From Viridibacterium sediminicola (lineage in GTDB: Bacteria > Pseudomonadota > Gammaproteobacteria > Burkholderiales > Rhodocyclaceae), in contig NZ_JBDIVE010000007.1 in assembly GCF_039631295.1 (NCBI RefSeq), forward strand, positions 175,937 to 239,936: a stretch of 64,000 nt of DNA. The letters are read 5' to 3'. The notes below the pieces were generated by a model. The model made no database searches. It was not told the origin of the DNA and saw only the letters and a program-made list of their open reading frames with translations. Made by a program: the position numbers and the translations under genes. Shown here piece after piece: positions 18,742-27,476 of this stretch; the stretch's first letter is position 1, and every line of letters begins with the position of its first letter.

Positions 18742-19014
18742 GTGAACAAATCCGAACTGATCGACGTGATCGCCAAGCAGTCTGAAATTTCGAAGGCTGC
18801 AGCGGGTCGCGCACTGGATGCTGCGATTGCAGCCATCAAGCAATCCCTGAAGAAGGGCAACGACGTGACGCTCGTTGGTTTTGGTACTTTCTCCGTGGGC
18901 AAGCGCGCTGCTCGCTCGGGCCGCAATCCGCGCACCGGCGATACCATCAAGATCAAGGCCGCCAAGGTGCCGAAATTCCGTCCGGGCAAAGCGCTCAAGG
19001 ATGCTGTAAACTAA
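18742..19014 (+). CDS. hupB: HU family DNA-binding protein, beta type
   Basis: A 90-residue nucleoid protein that bends and compacts DNA as a dimer. MNKSELIDVIAKQSEISKAA is the classic HU N-terminus, and GFGTFSVGKRAARSGRNPRTG is the beta-arm signature. The start is a GTG at 18742 with GAGGGGG upstream; an upstream in-frame extension is not family sequence. It sits after lon as in many Betaproteobacteria, with its own promoter. Confidence 0.96.
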   Translation: MNKSELIDVIAKQSEISKAAAGRALDAAIAAIKQSLKKGNDVTLVGFGTFSVGKRAARSGRNPRTGDTIKIKAAKVPKFRPGKALKDAVN

Positions 19015-19057
19015 TGCTCCCTCGCAGCTGGACAAAGCAGGTTCAGCTGCGCAGTGC

Positions 19058-19133
19058 GGGTGCTTAGCTCAGTTGGTAGAGCGTCGCCCTTACAAGGCGA
19101 ATGTCGGGGGTTCGAGCCCCTCAGCACCCACCA
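19058..19133 (+). tRNA. tRNA-Val (anticodon TAC)
   Basis: A 76-nt cloverleaf with encoded CCA. The acceptor arms are GGGTGCT / AGCACCC, the D loop AGTTGGTAGA, the anticodon loop CTTACAA (TAC) and the T arm GGGGGTTCGAGCCCC. It starts 43 bases after hupB and is followed by tRNA-Asp. Confidence 0.97.
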
Positions 19134-19176
19134 AATGAGCATGCTCTCAAATGATTGTGAGCGCACATGCAAGCGC

Positions 19177-19253
19177 GGAGTGGTAGTTCAGTCGGTTAGA
19201 ATACCGGCCTGTCACGCCGGGGGTCGCGGGTTCGAGTCCCGTCCACTCCGCCA
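19177..19253 (+). tRNA. tRNA-Asp (anticodon GTC)
   Basis: 77 nt with encoded CCA. The acceptor arms are GGAGTGG / CCACTCC with discriminator G. The anticodon loop CTGTCAC gives GTC, and the T arm is GCGGGTTCGAGTCCCGT. It is probably co-transcribed with tRNA-Val. Confidence 0.97.
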
Positions 19254-19262
19254 ACACGATTC

Positions 19263-19286
19263 AAGGCGAACTCTGTTCGCCTTTTT
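19263..19286 (+). terminator. Terminator of the tRNA-Val/Asp unit
   Basis: A 9-bp stem, AAGGCGAAC / GTTCGCCTT, with loop TCT followed by Ts, ten bases after tRNA-Asp. Confidence 0.88.
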
Positions 19287-19366
19287 CGTATCTGCAGCAT
19301 GGTCAAATTTTTGTTGATGGTGCGTGATGCCATCTTCAGCTTTCCATTTTCTGAATCGAGTGTGCA

Positions 19367-21250
19367 ATGTTTGAAGCTGTCCGAAACAATCGAAGAATTG
19401 TCCAGATCGTTCTTGCGGTCATCATCCTGCCCTTCGCGTTGTGGGGCATTCTGAGTGATATGCAGAAGGTGCCGGGCAATGCCGACGTCATCGGCAAGAT
19501 TGGCGGCGAGCGAATTGTCGCGGGTTCGCTGCTCGACCGCATGCGCACTATCGCCAGCGACCAGCAAGACCCGTCCATTGCCAGCCGTCCCGGTTATCGC
19601 GAACAAGTGCTGGACATGATGATCAATGAACGCGCCATCGGTTTGACGAGTGAGGGTGCTGGTCTCTTTGTGCCCGATGTGCTGATCAAGGATGCCTACG
19701 TCAACGAGCCCGAATTCCAGGAGAACGGTCAGTTCTCGCCGAAGAAAGCCGAGTACGTGTTGCAGACGCATGGCTTGACTCAGGTGGCTTATGAAGCGCG
19801 TGTGCGCGAATCGCTTGGTCAGCGTCTGCTGATGACGCCGCTTGCGCAGATCAGCGCCTTGCCCCGTCAATCTGTTGCACGCTGGATCGCACTGACCGAG
19901 GAGCAACGTACGGTTGCAGAATGGAAGCTTGATCGCGCCAGTTTCAATGCCAAGGTGCAGCTGTCGCCGGAGGCGATTCAGAAGCACTACGAATCTCACA
20001 AGAAGGAATACGAGAGCCCGGCACGTGCCAAGGTCGAATACGTGGTGCTTGATGCTGACCAGCTGGCGAGCAAGGTCCAGGTCGGTGACAAGGAGGCTCG
20101 CGACTGGTATGAGTCGCACAAGAAGGATTACATCGGTGTCGAAGAGCGCCGTGCCAGCCACATTCTGATTGGTGTGCCGGAAGGAGCCAAAGCGGAGCAG
20201 AAGGCTGCTGCGAAGAAAAAAGCAGAAGAGCTGCTTGCCAAGCTGAAGGCCGCGCCGGGCAGTTTTGCCAAACTGGCGAAGGAAAACTCCACGGATAGTT
20301 CAGCCGAGCAGGGCGGCGACCTGGGTTATTTCGCCAAGGGCGCGATGGTGCCGGAATTCGAAGCCGCGGCGTTTGCCCTCAAGCCGCATCAGATCAGCGA
20401 TATTGTCGAGACCAAGTTTGGTTTTCACATTATCGAGCTGACCGATGTGCGCGGTGGCAAGACGCGTAGTTTCGAAGAGGTGCGCGGTGAGATCTCGGCT
20501 GAACTGCAAAAGCAAGCCGGTGCCAAGCGTCTGGCGGAGGCTTCGGATCAGTTCGGCAATCTGGTGTATGAGCAGCCTGATACTTTCAAGGGTGTGATCG
20601 ACAAATTGGGCCTGAGTGTCCAGCACAGCGACTGGATCGATAAGGGTGGTGCCGCGGCGCCCGGCGTGCTGGCAAATCCGAAAGTGCTTGCTGCCATTTT
20701 CGCCGAGCAATCGGTGAATGATCGTCGCAATTCTGAAGCGATTGACCTGGGCAAGGGTGTGCTGGTCTCGGTACGCGTGACCGATTATCAGCCGCAGAAG
20801 CAACGTCCGCTCGATGAAGTGCGCCCAGCGATTGAAGCTCAGCTGCGTGCTGTTGAGGCAGATAAGCTCGCCAAGGCTGAAGGTGAAGCGCGTCTGGCCA
20901 AGCTCAATGCCGGAACTGCCGTTGAGGCCAGCTGGAGTGCAGCCAAGGCGCTCAAGCGTAGCGAAATGCCTAGCGATGAAGTGCGTCGCGCTGTGTTCGC
21001 GGCCAAATCCGCCAAGCTGCCGGCCTACGTGGGTGCCACCACAGCGGACGGATACTCGATCTACCGCATTGAGCAGATCAACAAGCCGGAGGTGGCTTTG
21101 AATGATCCGCGAATCGATGGTCTCGCCCGCCAGCTCAATCAGATCTATGCCGTGTCTGATCTGCGTCAGCTGCAGACCGGCATGCGTAATCGCCTGGGGG
21201 TCGAGATCTATCAGGATCGCTTGCCGTCCAACAGCAGCGCAGCTGAATGA
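19367..21250 (+). CDS. ppiD: Peptidyl-prolyl isomerase D, membrane-anchored periplasmic foldase
   Basis: A 627-residue protein held in the inner membrane by one N-terminal helix (IVQIVLAVIILPFALWGIL, about 11-29), with the rest in the periplasm near the Sec exit. A SurA-like chaperone domain comes first. A parvulin domain follows at about residues 260-365 (RRASHILIGV..GGDLGYFAKGAMVPEFEAAAF..KFGFHIIELTD), then a C-terminal chaperone region. Its place after the hupB-tRNA block is standard in this class. It ends at a bidirectional hairpin facing fabI. Confidence 0.93.
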   Translation: MFEAVRNNRRIVQIVLAVIILPFALWGILSDMQKVPGNADVIGKIGGERIVAGSLLDRMRTIASDQQDPSIASRPGYREQVLDMMINERAIGLTSEGAGLFVPDVLIKDAYVNEPEFQENGQFSPKKAEYVLQTHGLTQVAYEARVRESLGQRLLMTPLAQISALPRQSVARWIALTEEQRTVAEWKLDRASFNAKVQLSPEAIQKHYESHKKEYESPARAKVEYVVLDADQLASKVQVGDKEARDWYESHKKDYIGVEERRASHILIGVPEGAKAEQKAAAKKKAEELLAKLKAAPGSFAKLAKENSTDSSAEQGGDLGYFAKGAMVPEFEAAAFALKPHQISDIVETKFGFHIIELTDVRGGKTRSFEEVRGEISAELQKQAGAKRLAEASDQFGNLVYEQPDTFKGVIDKLGLSVQHSDWIDKGGAAAPGVLANPKVLAAIFAEQSVNDRRNSEAIDLGKGVLVSVRVTDYQPQKQRPLDEVRPAIEAQLRAVEADKLAKAEGEARLAKLNAGTAVEASWSAAKALKRSEMPSDEVRRAVFAAKSAKLPAYVGATTADGYSIYRIEQINKPEVALNDPRIDGLARQLNQIYAVSDLRQLQTGMRNRLGVEIYQDRLPSNSSAAE

Positions 21251-21280
21251 TGCAAGAATTGCGCATCAGCAAGACATAAA

Positions 21281-21307
21281 AAAACGCTGCCCGAGGGCAG
21301 CGTTTTT
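21281..21307. terminator. Bidirectional terminator between ppiD and fabI
   Basis: Stem AAAACGCTGCCC / GGGCAGCGTTTT with a minimal GA-centred loop, A-rich on one side and T-rich on the other, so it can end both convergent genes. Confidence 0.9.
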
Positions 21308-21343
21308 CATGGTGCTGAAGCGCGCTGTATCAGCGCACGGATA

Positions 21344-22141
21344 TCAGCCTTGTGTGGCTTCGACACTGCCTACGGCTACATTGTTGAAGCCTGCGTCGAC
21401 GTACAGCACTTCACCGCTGATGCCCGATGCGAGATCCGAGCACAGGAAGGCTGCAGCATTGCCGACTTCATCGATGGTCACATTGCGGCGCATCGGTGCG
21501 TTTCGCTCGTTGTAGCTCAGCAGCTTGCCGAAGTCACCAATACCAGATGCTGCCAGGGTGCGGATCGGGCCGGCGGACACCGCATTGACGCGGATGCCTT
21601 CGGGGCCGACGGCCGCTGCCATGTAACGCACGGAAGCTTCCAGGCTGGCCTTGGCCAGACCCATCACATTGTAGTTGGGCATGGTGCGCTCGGCACCCAG
21701 ATAGGAGAGCGTCAGCATGGCGCCATTACGGCCTTGCATCAGCGGGCGCAGTGCCTTGCCCAGCGCTGCGAAGCTGTAGCTGCTGACGTCGTGCGCGATG
21801 CGGAACGCTTCACGGCTGAGGCCTTCGAGGAAGTTGCCTTGCAGCGCTTCGCCAGGGGCGAAGGCAATCGAGTGCACCAGGCCATCAAGGCCGTCCCAGT
21901 CTTTGCCGATCGATTCAGCCAATGCTGCGATATGCGCGTCATCCTGAACATCACAGATGTAGACCCGCTCGCTGCCGAATTCTGCAGCCATCTTGGTGAC
22001 GCGCTCCTGGAAGCGGTCATTCTGATAGGTAAAGGCCAGTTCGGCGCCTTCACGATGCATGGCCTTAGCAATGCCGTAGGCAATCGAGCGATTGCTGAGT
22101 AATCCGCAAATCAGGATTCGTTTGCCGGACAGAAAGCCCAT
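21344..22141 (-). CDS. fabI: Enoyl-[acyl-carrier-protein] reductase (NADH)
   Basis: The last step of each fatty-acid elongation cycle, reducing enoyl-ACP. It is a 265-residue short-chain dehydrogenase with the FabI Tyr-x6-Tyr-x6-Lys arrangement: Y147, Y157 and K164, one residue offset from E. coli. The NAD site GLLSNRSIAYGIA is typical. The start at 22141 (MGFLSGKRILICG) has GGAGAA upstream; 19 further in-frame codons are not FabI sequence. Transcribed alone, opposite ppiD. Confidence 0.97.
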   Translation of the reverse strand: MGFLSGKRILICGLLSNRSIAYGIAKAMHREGAELAFTYQNDRFQERVTKMAAEFGSERVYICDVQDDAHIAALAESIGKDWDGLDGLVHSIAFAPGEALQGNFLEGLSREAFRIAHDVSSYSFAALGKALRPLMQGRNGAMLTLSYLGAERTMPNYNVMGLAKASLEASVRYMAAAVGPEGIRVNAVSAGPIRTLAASGIGDFGKLLSYNERNAPMRRNVTIDEVGNAAAFLCSDLASGISGEVLYVDAGFNNVAVGSVEATQG

Positions 22142-22204
22142 TGAGTTCTCCACTGCGAAAAAACCGCGATTATAGCTGGCTGCCAAGCGCTTGCGCATGC
22201 AGTC

Positions 22205-22236
22205 AAAACAAAGGGGCCTGCCGGCCCCTTTGTTTT
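22205..22236 (-). terminator. Terminator after the parvulin gene
   Basis: A perfect 14-bp stem, AAAACAAAGGGGCC / GGCCCCTTTGTTTT, with a TGCC loop, just past the stop of the gene at 22250-23080. Symmetric, so potentially active in both directions. Confidence 0.92.
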
Positions 22237-22249
22237 GATGTTTTTAGCT

Positions 22250-23080
22250 TTAGTCGATCTTGGCGCGGGACAGCAGTTCTGCCACGTGCTTCTGGATCAC
22301 TTGTTGCACCAGTGCTTGGCGCACGCGCTCCTTGACCTGGTCGTAGGCGGGGATCTCAGGCTTGCGCACATCTTCCAGCAGGATCACGTGGAAGCCGAAT
22401 TCGGTCTTGACCGGAGTCTTGGTGTAGTTGCCCTTGTCGAGCAGCACGATAGCGTCCTTGAAACTACCTTGCGGGCGCATCCAGCCGAGGTCGCCGCCGT
22501 TGTCCTTGCTGCCCAGGTCCTTGCTTTCCTTGACCAGCGTGTCGAACTTGGCACCGCTGTCCAGCTGTTTGATGATTGCAACAGCATCACTTTCTTTTTC
22601 CGTCTGGATGTGGCGGACCTTGTACTCCTTGTCGCCGGCCAGTTGCACCTGACGGTCGTATTCGGCCTTGATGGCGCTTTCAGGCACCGGGTGCTTGGCA
22701 ACGTAGTCGTCCAGATAGGCGCCGAGCAGGATGCTTTGACGGGCCAGTTCGATGCGCGAAGCGACGGCTTCGGTCTTTTCGAAGTTCAGCTTGCGGGCTT
22801 CTTGCGCGAGGACTTCGCGCTTGATCAGCTCGTCTTTGACGGCAGCACGCAGGTCGGCCGAATCCTGTTGGCCTTGCGAGAGTTGCTCATCAACCAGCAA
22901 TTGCGCGAGGCTCTCGCTGATCGGGTTGCCGTTGACGGTGGCGATCTTGCCAGCGGCTTTGCCCGCAGCGGGCTTGGCAGCAGCGGCCGGTGCAGCCTTC
23001 TTGGCGGCCGGCGTCTGGGCCGAAACGGTGCCAACGGAGGCGATAAGGGCAAGTGCGAGCAGCGAAATTTTGTAATTCAT
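22250..23080 (-). CDS. Periplasmic parvulin-type peptidyl-prolyl isomerase
   Basis: 276 residues. A signal peptide (MNYKISLLALALIASVGTVSA) is followed by an Ala/Lys/Pro-rich linker (about 23-45) and a SurA-like helical domain beginning IATVNGNPISESLAQLLVDEQ. The parvulin domain (about 150-255) contains YKVRHIQTEKESDA, NGGDLGWMRPQGSF and TEFGFHVILLEDVR. It is of the PpiC/PrsA kind and probably folds outer-membrane or secreted proteins. The catalytic core looks complete. Its client set is unknown; it could back up ppiD and SurA. Confidence 0.88.
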   Translation of the reverse strand: MNYKISLLALALIASVGTVSAQTPAAKKAAPAAAAKPAAGKAAGKIATVNGNPISESLAQLLVDEQLSQGQQDSADLRAAVKDELIKREVLAQEARKLNFEKTEAVASRIELARQSILLGAYLDDYVAKHPVPESAIKAEYDRQVQLAGDKEYKVRHIQTEKESDAVAIIKQLDSGAKFDTLVKESKDLGSKDNGGDLGWMRPQGSFKDAIVLLDKGNYTKTPVKTEFGFHVILLEDVRKPEIPAYDQVKERVRQALVQQVIQKHVAELLSRAKID

Positions 23081-23144
23081 TGAGTGACCTGGCTGTTAAA
23101 AAAGCAGAGAGTGAAAAACCTGCAAAGGCAGGAGTCGGTGACAA

Positions 23145-23420
23145 CTACGCAGTCGTCGATGCTTCAGAAGGCGTTTGGGCTGCAATGGCCAGCGCGTGGA
23201 TCTCGGTCTTCATCAGCGCGCCGAGTGTCGTGTAGATCAGGCGGTGGCGCGCTACCGTGGACAAGCCCTCGAACTGGCTGGACACCACGCGCACGCTGTA
23301 ATGTCCGCCGCCACGGTTGCCAGCATGGCCAGCGTGCTCGTGGCTGTCATCACTGAGTTCAAGGGTGTTCGGCTGCAATGCACTCAGCGCCTGGCGGATC
23401 TTGTCTGCGGTGTTGCTCAT
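23145..23420 (-). CDS. bolA: BolA family protein
   Basis: A 91-residue BolA-fold protein. The family links to monothiol glutaredoxins, iron-sulfur handling and stress-time morphology. Visible: the ELSDDSHEHAGHAG stretch and the HYSVRVVSSQFEGLSTVARHR motif with the conserved FxGxxxxxRHR core. The start at 23420 (MSNTADKIRQAL) has AGGAA upstream and overlaps the yciB stop as ATGA, so translation is coupled. The His-rich segment (SHEHAGHAG) is typical of members that bind Fe-S ligands. Confidence 0.9.
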   Translation of the reverse strand: MSNTADKIRQALSALQPNTLELSDDSHEHAGHAGNRGGGHYSVRVVSSQFEGLSTVARHRLIYTTLGALMKTEIHALAIAAQTPSEASTTA

Positions 23421-23950
23421 GTCGGTTCCTTTGGCAGATAGCGTGCCAGTACAAGCATCTGTCCGATACAGAAGAGCAGGGTGATGCCGATGCAGGCGAG
23501 CTTGAAATTGACCCACATGGCTTCAGACACCGAGTAGGCCACCACGATATTGGTGATGCCCATGGCGACGAAGAACAGGATCCAGGCGAGATTCAGGCGA
23601 CCCCAGATCGGTTCGGGCAGCTTGAGGTGTTCTTCCATGGCTGCGCGGATCAGGTTGCGCTTGAAGACGCTGTTGCTGACCAGTAGCGCCAGCGCCATGC
23701 AAGCATAGACCAGGGTCGGTTTCCACTTGATGAAATTGGGGTTGTGGAAGATCAGCGTCAGGCTACCCAAGGCAAACACGATGGCGGCCGAACTGAGCAG
23801 GGTCTTGTCCAGGCGCTTGAGTATGAATTTACTGATCAGCAGCTGCGCCAGCGTGGCCAGCATGGTGATCTTGGTCGCGATGTAGATGTCGCCCAGCTTG
23901 TAGGCGACGAAGAACAGCACGATGGGCAGGAAGTCGAAAAGAAATTTCAT
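23417..23950 (-). CDS. yciB: Septation protein A / inner membrane protein YciB
   Basis: A 177-residue polytopic inner-membrane protein tied to cell-envelope synthesis and septation. MKFLFDFLPIVLFFVAYKLG is the family N-terminus, and FIKWKPTLVYACMALALL and WGRLNLAWILFF are further conserved stretches. There are about five hydrophobic helices. It overlaps bolA by four bases (ATGA). Confidence 0.95.
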   Translation of the reverse strand: MKFLFDFLPIVLFFVAYKLGDIYIATKITMLATLAQLLISKFILKRLDKTLLSSAAIVFALGSLTLIFHNPNFIKWKPTLVYACMALALLVSNSVFKRNLIRAAMEEHLKLPEPIWGRLNLAWILFFVAMGITNIVVAYSVSEAMWVNFKLACIGITLLFCIGQMLVLARYLPKEPT

Positions 23951-25341
23951 GATCGCGCGATTATAGTCGACTGCTCTGTCAGCGGGTTTCGTACGAGGCC
24001 TGCCTTGTGGCGAAGCTTGCCCGGCAACTGGATGCGGGCAATCAGGCCACCGGCCGGATTGGGCAGCAGGTCGAGCGCACCTTCATGCAGGCGGGCAATG
24101 CGTTCGACGATGGCCAGTCCGAGCCCCGAGCCTTGCACATTGCTGCGGGCGGACTCCAGGCGAGTGAAGGGGCGTTTGAGGCGCTCGACGGCATCGGCCG
24201 GAATGCCCGGCCCCTGATCAACCACATCGATGAAGATCTGCGTGGCCTGCACGTCCAGGCGCAGCTCGATGGGGGTGTCGGGCGGGCAGTAGCGCAATGC
24301 GTTATCGATGAGATTGGTGACGGCGCGGCGAATCGATTGCGGGCGCAGATTGAGCGTGACGCTGGTGTGGCGGCTGACGCTGATGCGGGCGCCGCGCCGT
24401 GCATAGCGTTCGGCGAGCTCGTCGAGCAGGGCGCCGGGTTCGCAAGGCTCGCTGCTCTCGGAATGCGCATCGCGGGCGAAGTCGAGGAATTGCTTGATCA
24501 CCCGATCCATGTCGTCGATATCGGTGCTCATCGCTGCGATATCGGCGGCGCTGGCGCCGGACATCTCGATGCCCAGACGCAGGCGCGACAAAGGCGTGCG
24601 CAGATCATGCGAGACGCCGGCAAGGATCAGCGCACGATCGGATTCGAGCTGGTTGAGGTCGCGTGACATCTGGTTGAAGGCATTGGCCACCGCAGCCATT
24701 TCGCGTGAGCCTTTCTCTGGCAGTGGCGGTGGCAACTCACCGCGGCCTACGCTGCGCGCCGCTTGTTCCAGTGCCTTGAGCGGCCGCGTAATGCCGAACA
24801 CCAGCAGGTAGGCGCCGATCATCGACAGCAGGGCGACCGCGAGCCCCCAGCCGATCCAGCCGACCACATCGCCCCGTGCCACGCGCTCGGCGGGAATCAT
24901 CAGCCAGTAGCGATCATCCGGTGCGTAGGGGTCGAGAATGAAGCTGACATAGAAGCCGGTTTGTCCTTCGAGTGAGGATGCGGTGATCGTGCTCGGCCCC
25001 AGGCGCAGGCGCAGTTCATCTGCGAGGCCGCGCATGAAAGCCGATTCATTCGCCGCGACAATCTGGTCGGTGCTCTCCGCCGGATAGACGCGGATGCCTT
25101 CCATGTGGATGAGATCCTGCAGCAAGGCCGTGCGCTGCGTGGCATCCGATGCGAGCAGCGCTGCGCGGGTCAGATTGACGATGCTGTAGACCATTTGCGC
25201 CGTCTGATGCGTGCGCGGTTTGATCGCGAATTGCTGATAGATCTGGAACCAGGCGAACAGCGACAAGCCCATCAGCAGCACGATGAGCAGGAAGGTCCGC
25301 CACAACAGGGTGCGTGGCCAGGGAAAGCGGAGTCGGGGCAT
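23947..25341 (-). CDS. envZ: EnvZ-like osmosensory histidine kinase
   Basis: A 464-residue inner-membrane sensor kinase, partner of OmpR. Two membrane helices (about 15-33 and 162-183) flank a periplasmic domain of about 125 residues. Then come HAMP (about 184-235), the H-box GVSHDLRTPLSRLRLGIEM with H245, and an ATPase domain (NLIDNALRY, VDQGPGIP, SGLGLAIV). Its ATG overlaps the ompR stop as TGATG. The last 20 residues (KAGLVRNPLTEQ..) run past the kinase core. Confidence 0.92.
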   Translation of the reverse strand: MPRLRFPWPRTLLWRTFLLIVLLMGLSLFAWFQIYQQFAIKPRTHQTAQMVYSIVNLTRAALLASDATQRTALLQDLIHMEGIRVYPAESTDQIVAANESAFMRGLADELRLRLGPSTITASSLEGQTGFYVSFILDPYAPDDRYWLMIPAERVARGDVVGWIGWGLAVALLSMIGAYLLVFGITRPLKALEQAARSVGRGELPPPLPEKGSREMAAVANAFNQMSRDLNQLESDRALILAGVSHDLRTPLSRLRLGIEMSGASAADIAAMSTDIDDMDRVIKQFLDFARDAHSESSEPCEPGALLDELAERYARRGARISVSRHTSVTLNLRPQSIRRAVTNLIDNALRYCPPDTPIELRLDVQATQIFIDVVDQGPGIPADAVERLKRPFTRLESARSNVQGSGLGLAIVERIARLHEGALDLLPNPAGGLIARIQLPGKLRHKAGLVRNPLTEQSTIIARS

Positions 25342-26075
25342 CAGTCCTTGCCGGCGTGTTTGCTACCGTCAGGCACGAAGACATAGCCAAAGCCCCACAC
25401 CGTTTGCAGGTAGCGCGGCTTGGCCGGATCTTCCTCAACCAGCTTGCGCAGGCGCGAGATCTGCACGTCGATGGAGCGATCGAAGACATCGTATTCGCGG
25501 CCGCGTGCCATCTCCATCAGCTTGTCCCGCGACAGCGGCTGGCGTGGATGCAGCAGCAGTGCCTTGAGCAGCGAGAATTCGCCGGTGGTCAGCGGCACGT
25601 CTTCGCCCGCGCGTTCCATGCGGCGGGCACCCAGATCGACACTGACCTGACCGAAGCTGACCATGCCATCTTCTTCCAGCGGTGCGCCAGGCAGGCTCTT
25701 GGGGCGGCGGCGCAATACGGCGTGGATGCGTGCCACCAGCTCACGCGGGTTGAAGGGTTTGGGCAGGTAGTCGTCGGAGCCGACCTCCAGCCCGACGATG
25801 CGATCAACTTCATCACCGCGCGCAGTGAGCATGATGATCGGCACCAGATTGTTGGCGGCGCGCAGGCGGCGACAGATCGACAAGCCATCTTCGCCGGGTA
25901 GCATCAGGTCGAGTACCAGCAGGTCGAAGTGCTCACGCGCCAGGGCGCGGTCCATCTGTGGCGCATCTGCAACAGCCTTGACGGTAAAGCCTTGCTCGTC
26001 AAGATAACGGTCTAGCAGACTACGCAGGCGGGCGTCATCATCGATGACGAGAATGCGGAAACGATCTTTGTCCAT
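25341..26075 (-). CDS. ompR: OmpR family response regulator
   Basis: A 244-residue transcription factor, the receiver partner of EnvZ. The phosphoacceptor is D56 in VLDLMLP, with acidic pocket DDD (12-14), Thr in MLTARG and Lys in YLPKPFNP. The C-terminal winged helix (TTGEFSLLKALLLHPRQPLSRDKL..DRSIDVQISRLRKLVE..TVWGFGYVFVPDG) matches OmpR. TTACA repeats spaced ten bases lie upstream and may mediate autoregulation. Confidence 0.95.
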   Translation of the reverse strand: MDKDRFRILVIDDDARLRSLLDRYLDEQGFTVKAVADAPQMDRALAREHFDLLVLDLMLPGEDGLSICRRLRAANNLVPIIMLTARGDEVDRIVGLEVGSDDYLPKPFNPRELVARIHAVLRRRPKSLPGAPLEEDGMVSFGQVSVDLGARRMERAGEDVPLTTGEFSLLKALLLHPRQPLSRDKLMEMARGREYDVFDRSIDVQISRLRKLVEEDPAKPRYLQTVWGFGYVFVPDGSKHAGKD

Positions 26076-26158
26076 GGCGCCATCCTAAGCACTTGTTGCG
26101 TTTGTGTCAGCGTCTTTGCCGCTCAAGTGTGAGGATCTGTTGCCTGGCGGCGGCTTGA

Positions 26159-26200
26159 TTACATTTGCTTACAAGCTGCTACCACGTGGTACAGCAGCTT
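26159..26200. promoter_or_regulatory. OmpR-like direct repeat and nested palindrome upstream of ompR
   Basis: TTACA occurs at 26159-26163 and 26169-26173, a ten-base spacing like OmpR-family half-sites. Directly abutting is an inverted repeat AAGCTGCT / AGCAGCTT (26173-26200) enclosing the perfect palindrome ACCACGTGGT (26181-26190). The sites lie 84-125 bp upstream of ompR and before the plus-strand gene at 26280. The binding protein is inferred. Confidence 0.4.
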
Positions 26201-26279
26201 TCCTGCGTGTGGACGAAGATGCAGGTATAGGGTTCAAAGCTCAATTGTGGCTTTCACGCCCCAAACGTCGAGAGTGGTA

Positions 26280-26648
26280 ATGAAGAATCGGGCAGTCTGG
26301 CTGGGTGTGTCGTGGTGTGTGCTGATGGGCGTCTTGCCCGCTGCGCAGGCACAGCCACGCGAGCGCGAGGTCTATGTGCGCCCGCCCGCGATTGAACGGC
26401 GCGAGCGTCCTGCTATGGCGCCCGAGCGGCGCGAGCGCTTGCAAGGCTTGCGCGAGGAGTTGCGCCAGTACGGGCCGCGTCCAGGTCCGCGTGAGTCGCC
26501 CGAAGAGCTTCGCCCCAGGCCTGTCGAGCGTCACGAAATGGGGCGCTTTGTCGCGCCTTCCGCACAAGAGGCGGGCGCCTTGCGTCGCCTGACGCCAGAA
26601 GAGCGCCGTCAGTTGCGCCGCGAATTGCGTGATGCCTATCGCGATTGA
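26280..26648 (+). CDS. Small secreted Arg/Glu/Pro-rich protein
   Basis: 122 residues from the ATG at 26280. A signal peptide (MKNRAVWLGVSWCVLMGVLPAAQA) precedes a low-complexity charged mature region rich in Arg, Glu and Pro. It closes with LRRLTPEERRQLRRELRDAYRD, a pattern common in proteobacterial periplasmic proteins of unknown role. GAGAGTGG precedes the start; an in-frame start 33 bp upstream would spoil the signal peptide. The last 13 bases overlap the 3' end of the convergent deacetylase gene. Function unknown. Confidence 0.65.
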   Translation: MKNRAVWLGVSWCVLMGVLPAAQAQPREREVYVRPPAIERRERPAMAPERRERLQGLREELRQYGPRPGPRESPEELRPRPVERHEMGRFVAPSAQEAGALRRLTPEERRQLRRELRDAYRD

Positions 26649-27472
26649 GCGACGAGACTGCCATCGGCGTCCAGCGCCTGATCCAGCCTGATTGTCCGTA
26701 AACCGCGCGCCTCGATTTCCTTGAGCAGCTGAGGTAGTACCTCCAGGATGATCGCTCGCCCGCTTCCGTCGCGTGCGGCATTGCCATCATGCAGCAGGAG
26801 AATGTCGCCCGCACGCAATCCATCTAGCAGCCGCGCGAGCACTTTTTGCGCATTGCGCTCGCGGGTGTCGAAGCCGCGCCGGGTCCAGCTGGCCAGACGC
26901 AGGCCTTGACGGTGCAGTACCCGATCGAGAAAGGGGTTGCGCAAGCCTGCCGGCGCCCGGAAAAAAAACGGCCGACGCCCGCTCAGGCTACTGATGCTTG
27001 CCTGCGCCTGGGCCACCTCGCGCTCCATTGCGGCGGGTCCGAGCAGTGAGAAATTGTGGCGATGATGTTCCGAATGATTTTCGATGGCGTGTCCCGCCGC
27101 TACAATACTGCGTGCCAGCGCGGGCTGATCGTGCAGCTTGCGACCAATGCAGAAAAAGCTGGCCTGCGCCTTGTGCTTCGCGAGGATCTCCAGCACCTGC
27201 GGCGTGATCTGCGGATCGGGCCCATCGTCGATGGTGATGGCGACAGCGTTGTGCGTTGCCGGCGTCGCAGGCAGACGCGTCAGATTAACGCCGAGCCAGT
27301 TTGAGCGCGGCCACAGCCCGACTGCGGCCAGCAGCAGATGGTTGATGATCAGGGCCAGCAGGGCGCCGCGCCACCAGATCGGCTGGGCGATCAGTACGCC
27401 CAATACTGTACCGTGCAGGGCCAAGGAAGCCAGCAGCAGGGGCGGCGGACGCCATCTCGAAGAATTACTCAT
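26636..27472 (-). CDS. Polysaccharide deacetylase family protein (NodB domain)
   Basis: 278 residues. Two N-terminal hydrophobic helices (about 11-30 and 34-53) anchor a NodB homology domain: motif 1 TIDDGPDP (catalytic Asp and metal Asp), motif 2 HSEHHRHN (metal His pair), motif 3 RAPAGLRNPFL, and a later LLLHDG. The metal triad Asp-His-His looks intact, so an active deacetylase of an N-acetylated glycan is expected. The substrate is not identifiable. Confidence 0.88.
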   Translation of the reverse strand: MSNSSRWRPPPLLLASLALHGTVLGVLIAQPIWWRGALLALIINHLLLAAVGLWPRSNWLGVNLTRLPATPATHNAVAITIDDGPDPQITPQVLEILAKHKAQASFFCIGRKLHDQPALARSIVAAGHAIENHSEHHRHNFSLLGPAAMEREVAQAQASISSLSGRRPFFFRAPAGLRNPFLDRVLHRQGLRLASWTRRGFDTRERNAQKVLARLLDGLRAGDILLLHDGNAARDGSGRAIILEVLPQLLKEIEARGLRTIRLDQALDADGSLVAQSR

Positions 27473-27476
27473 CCGC

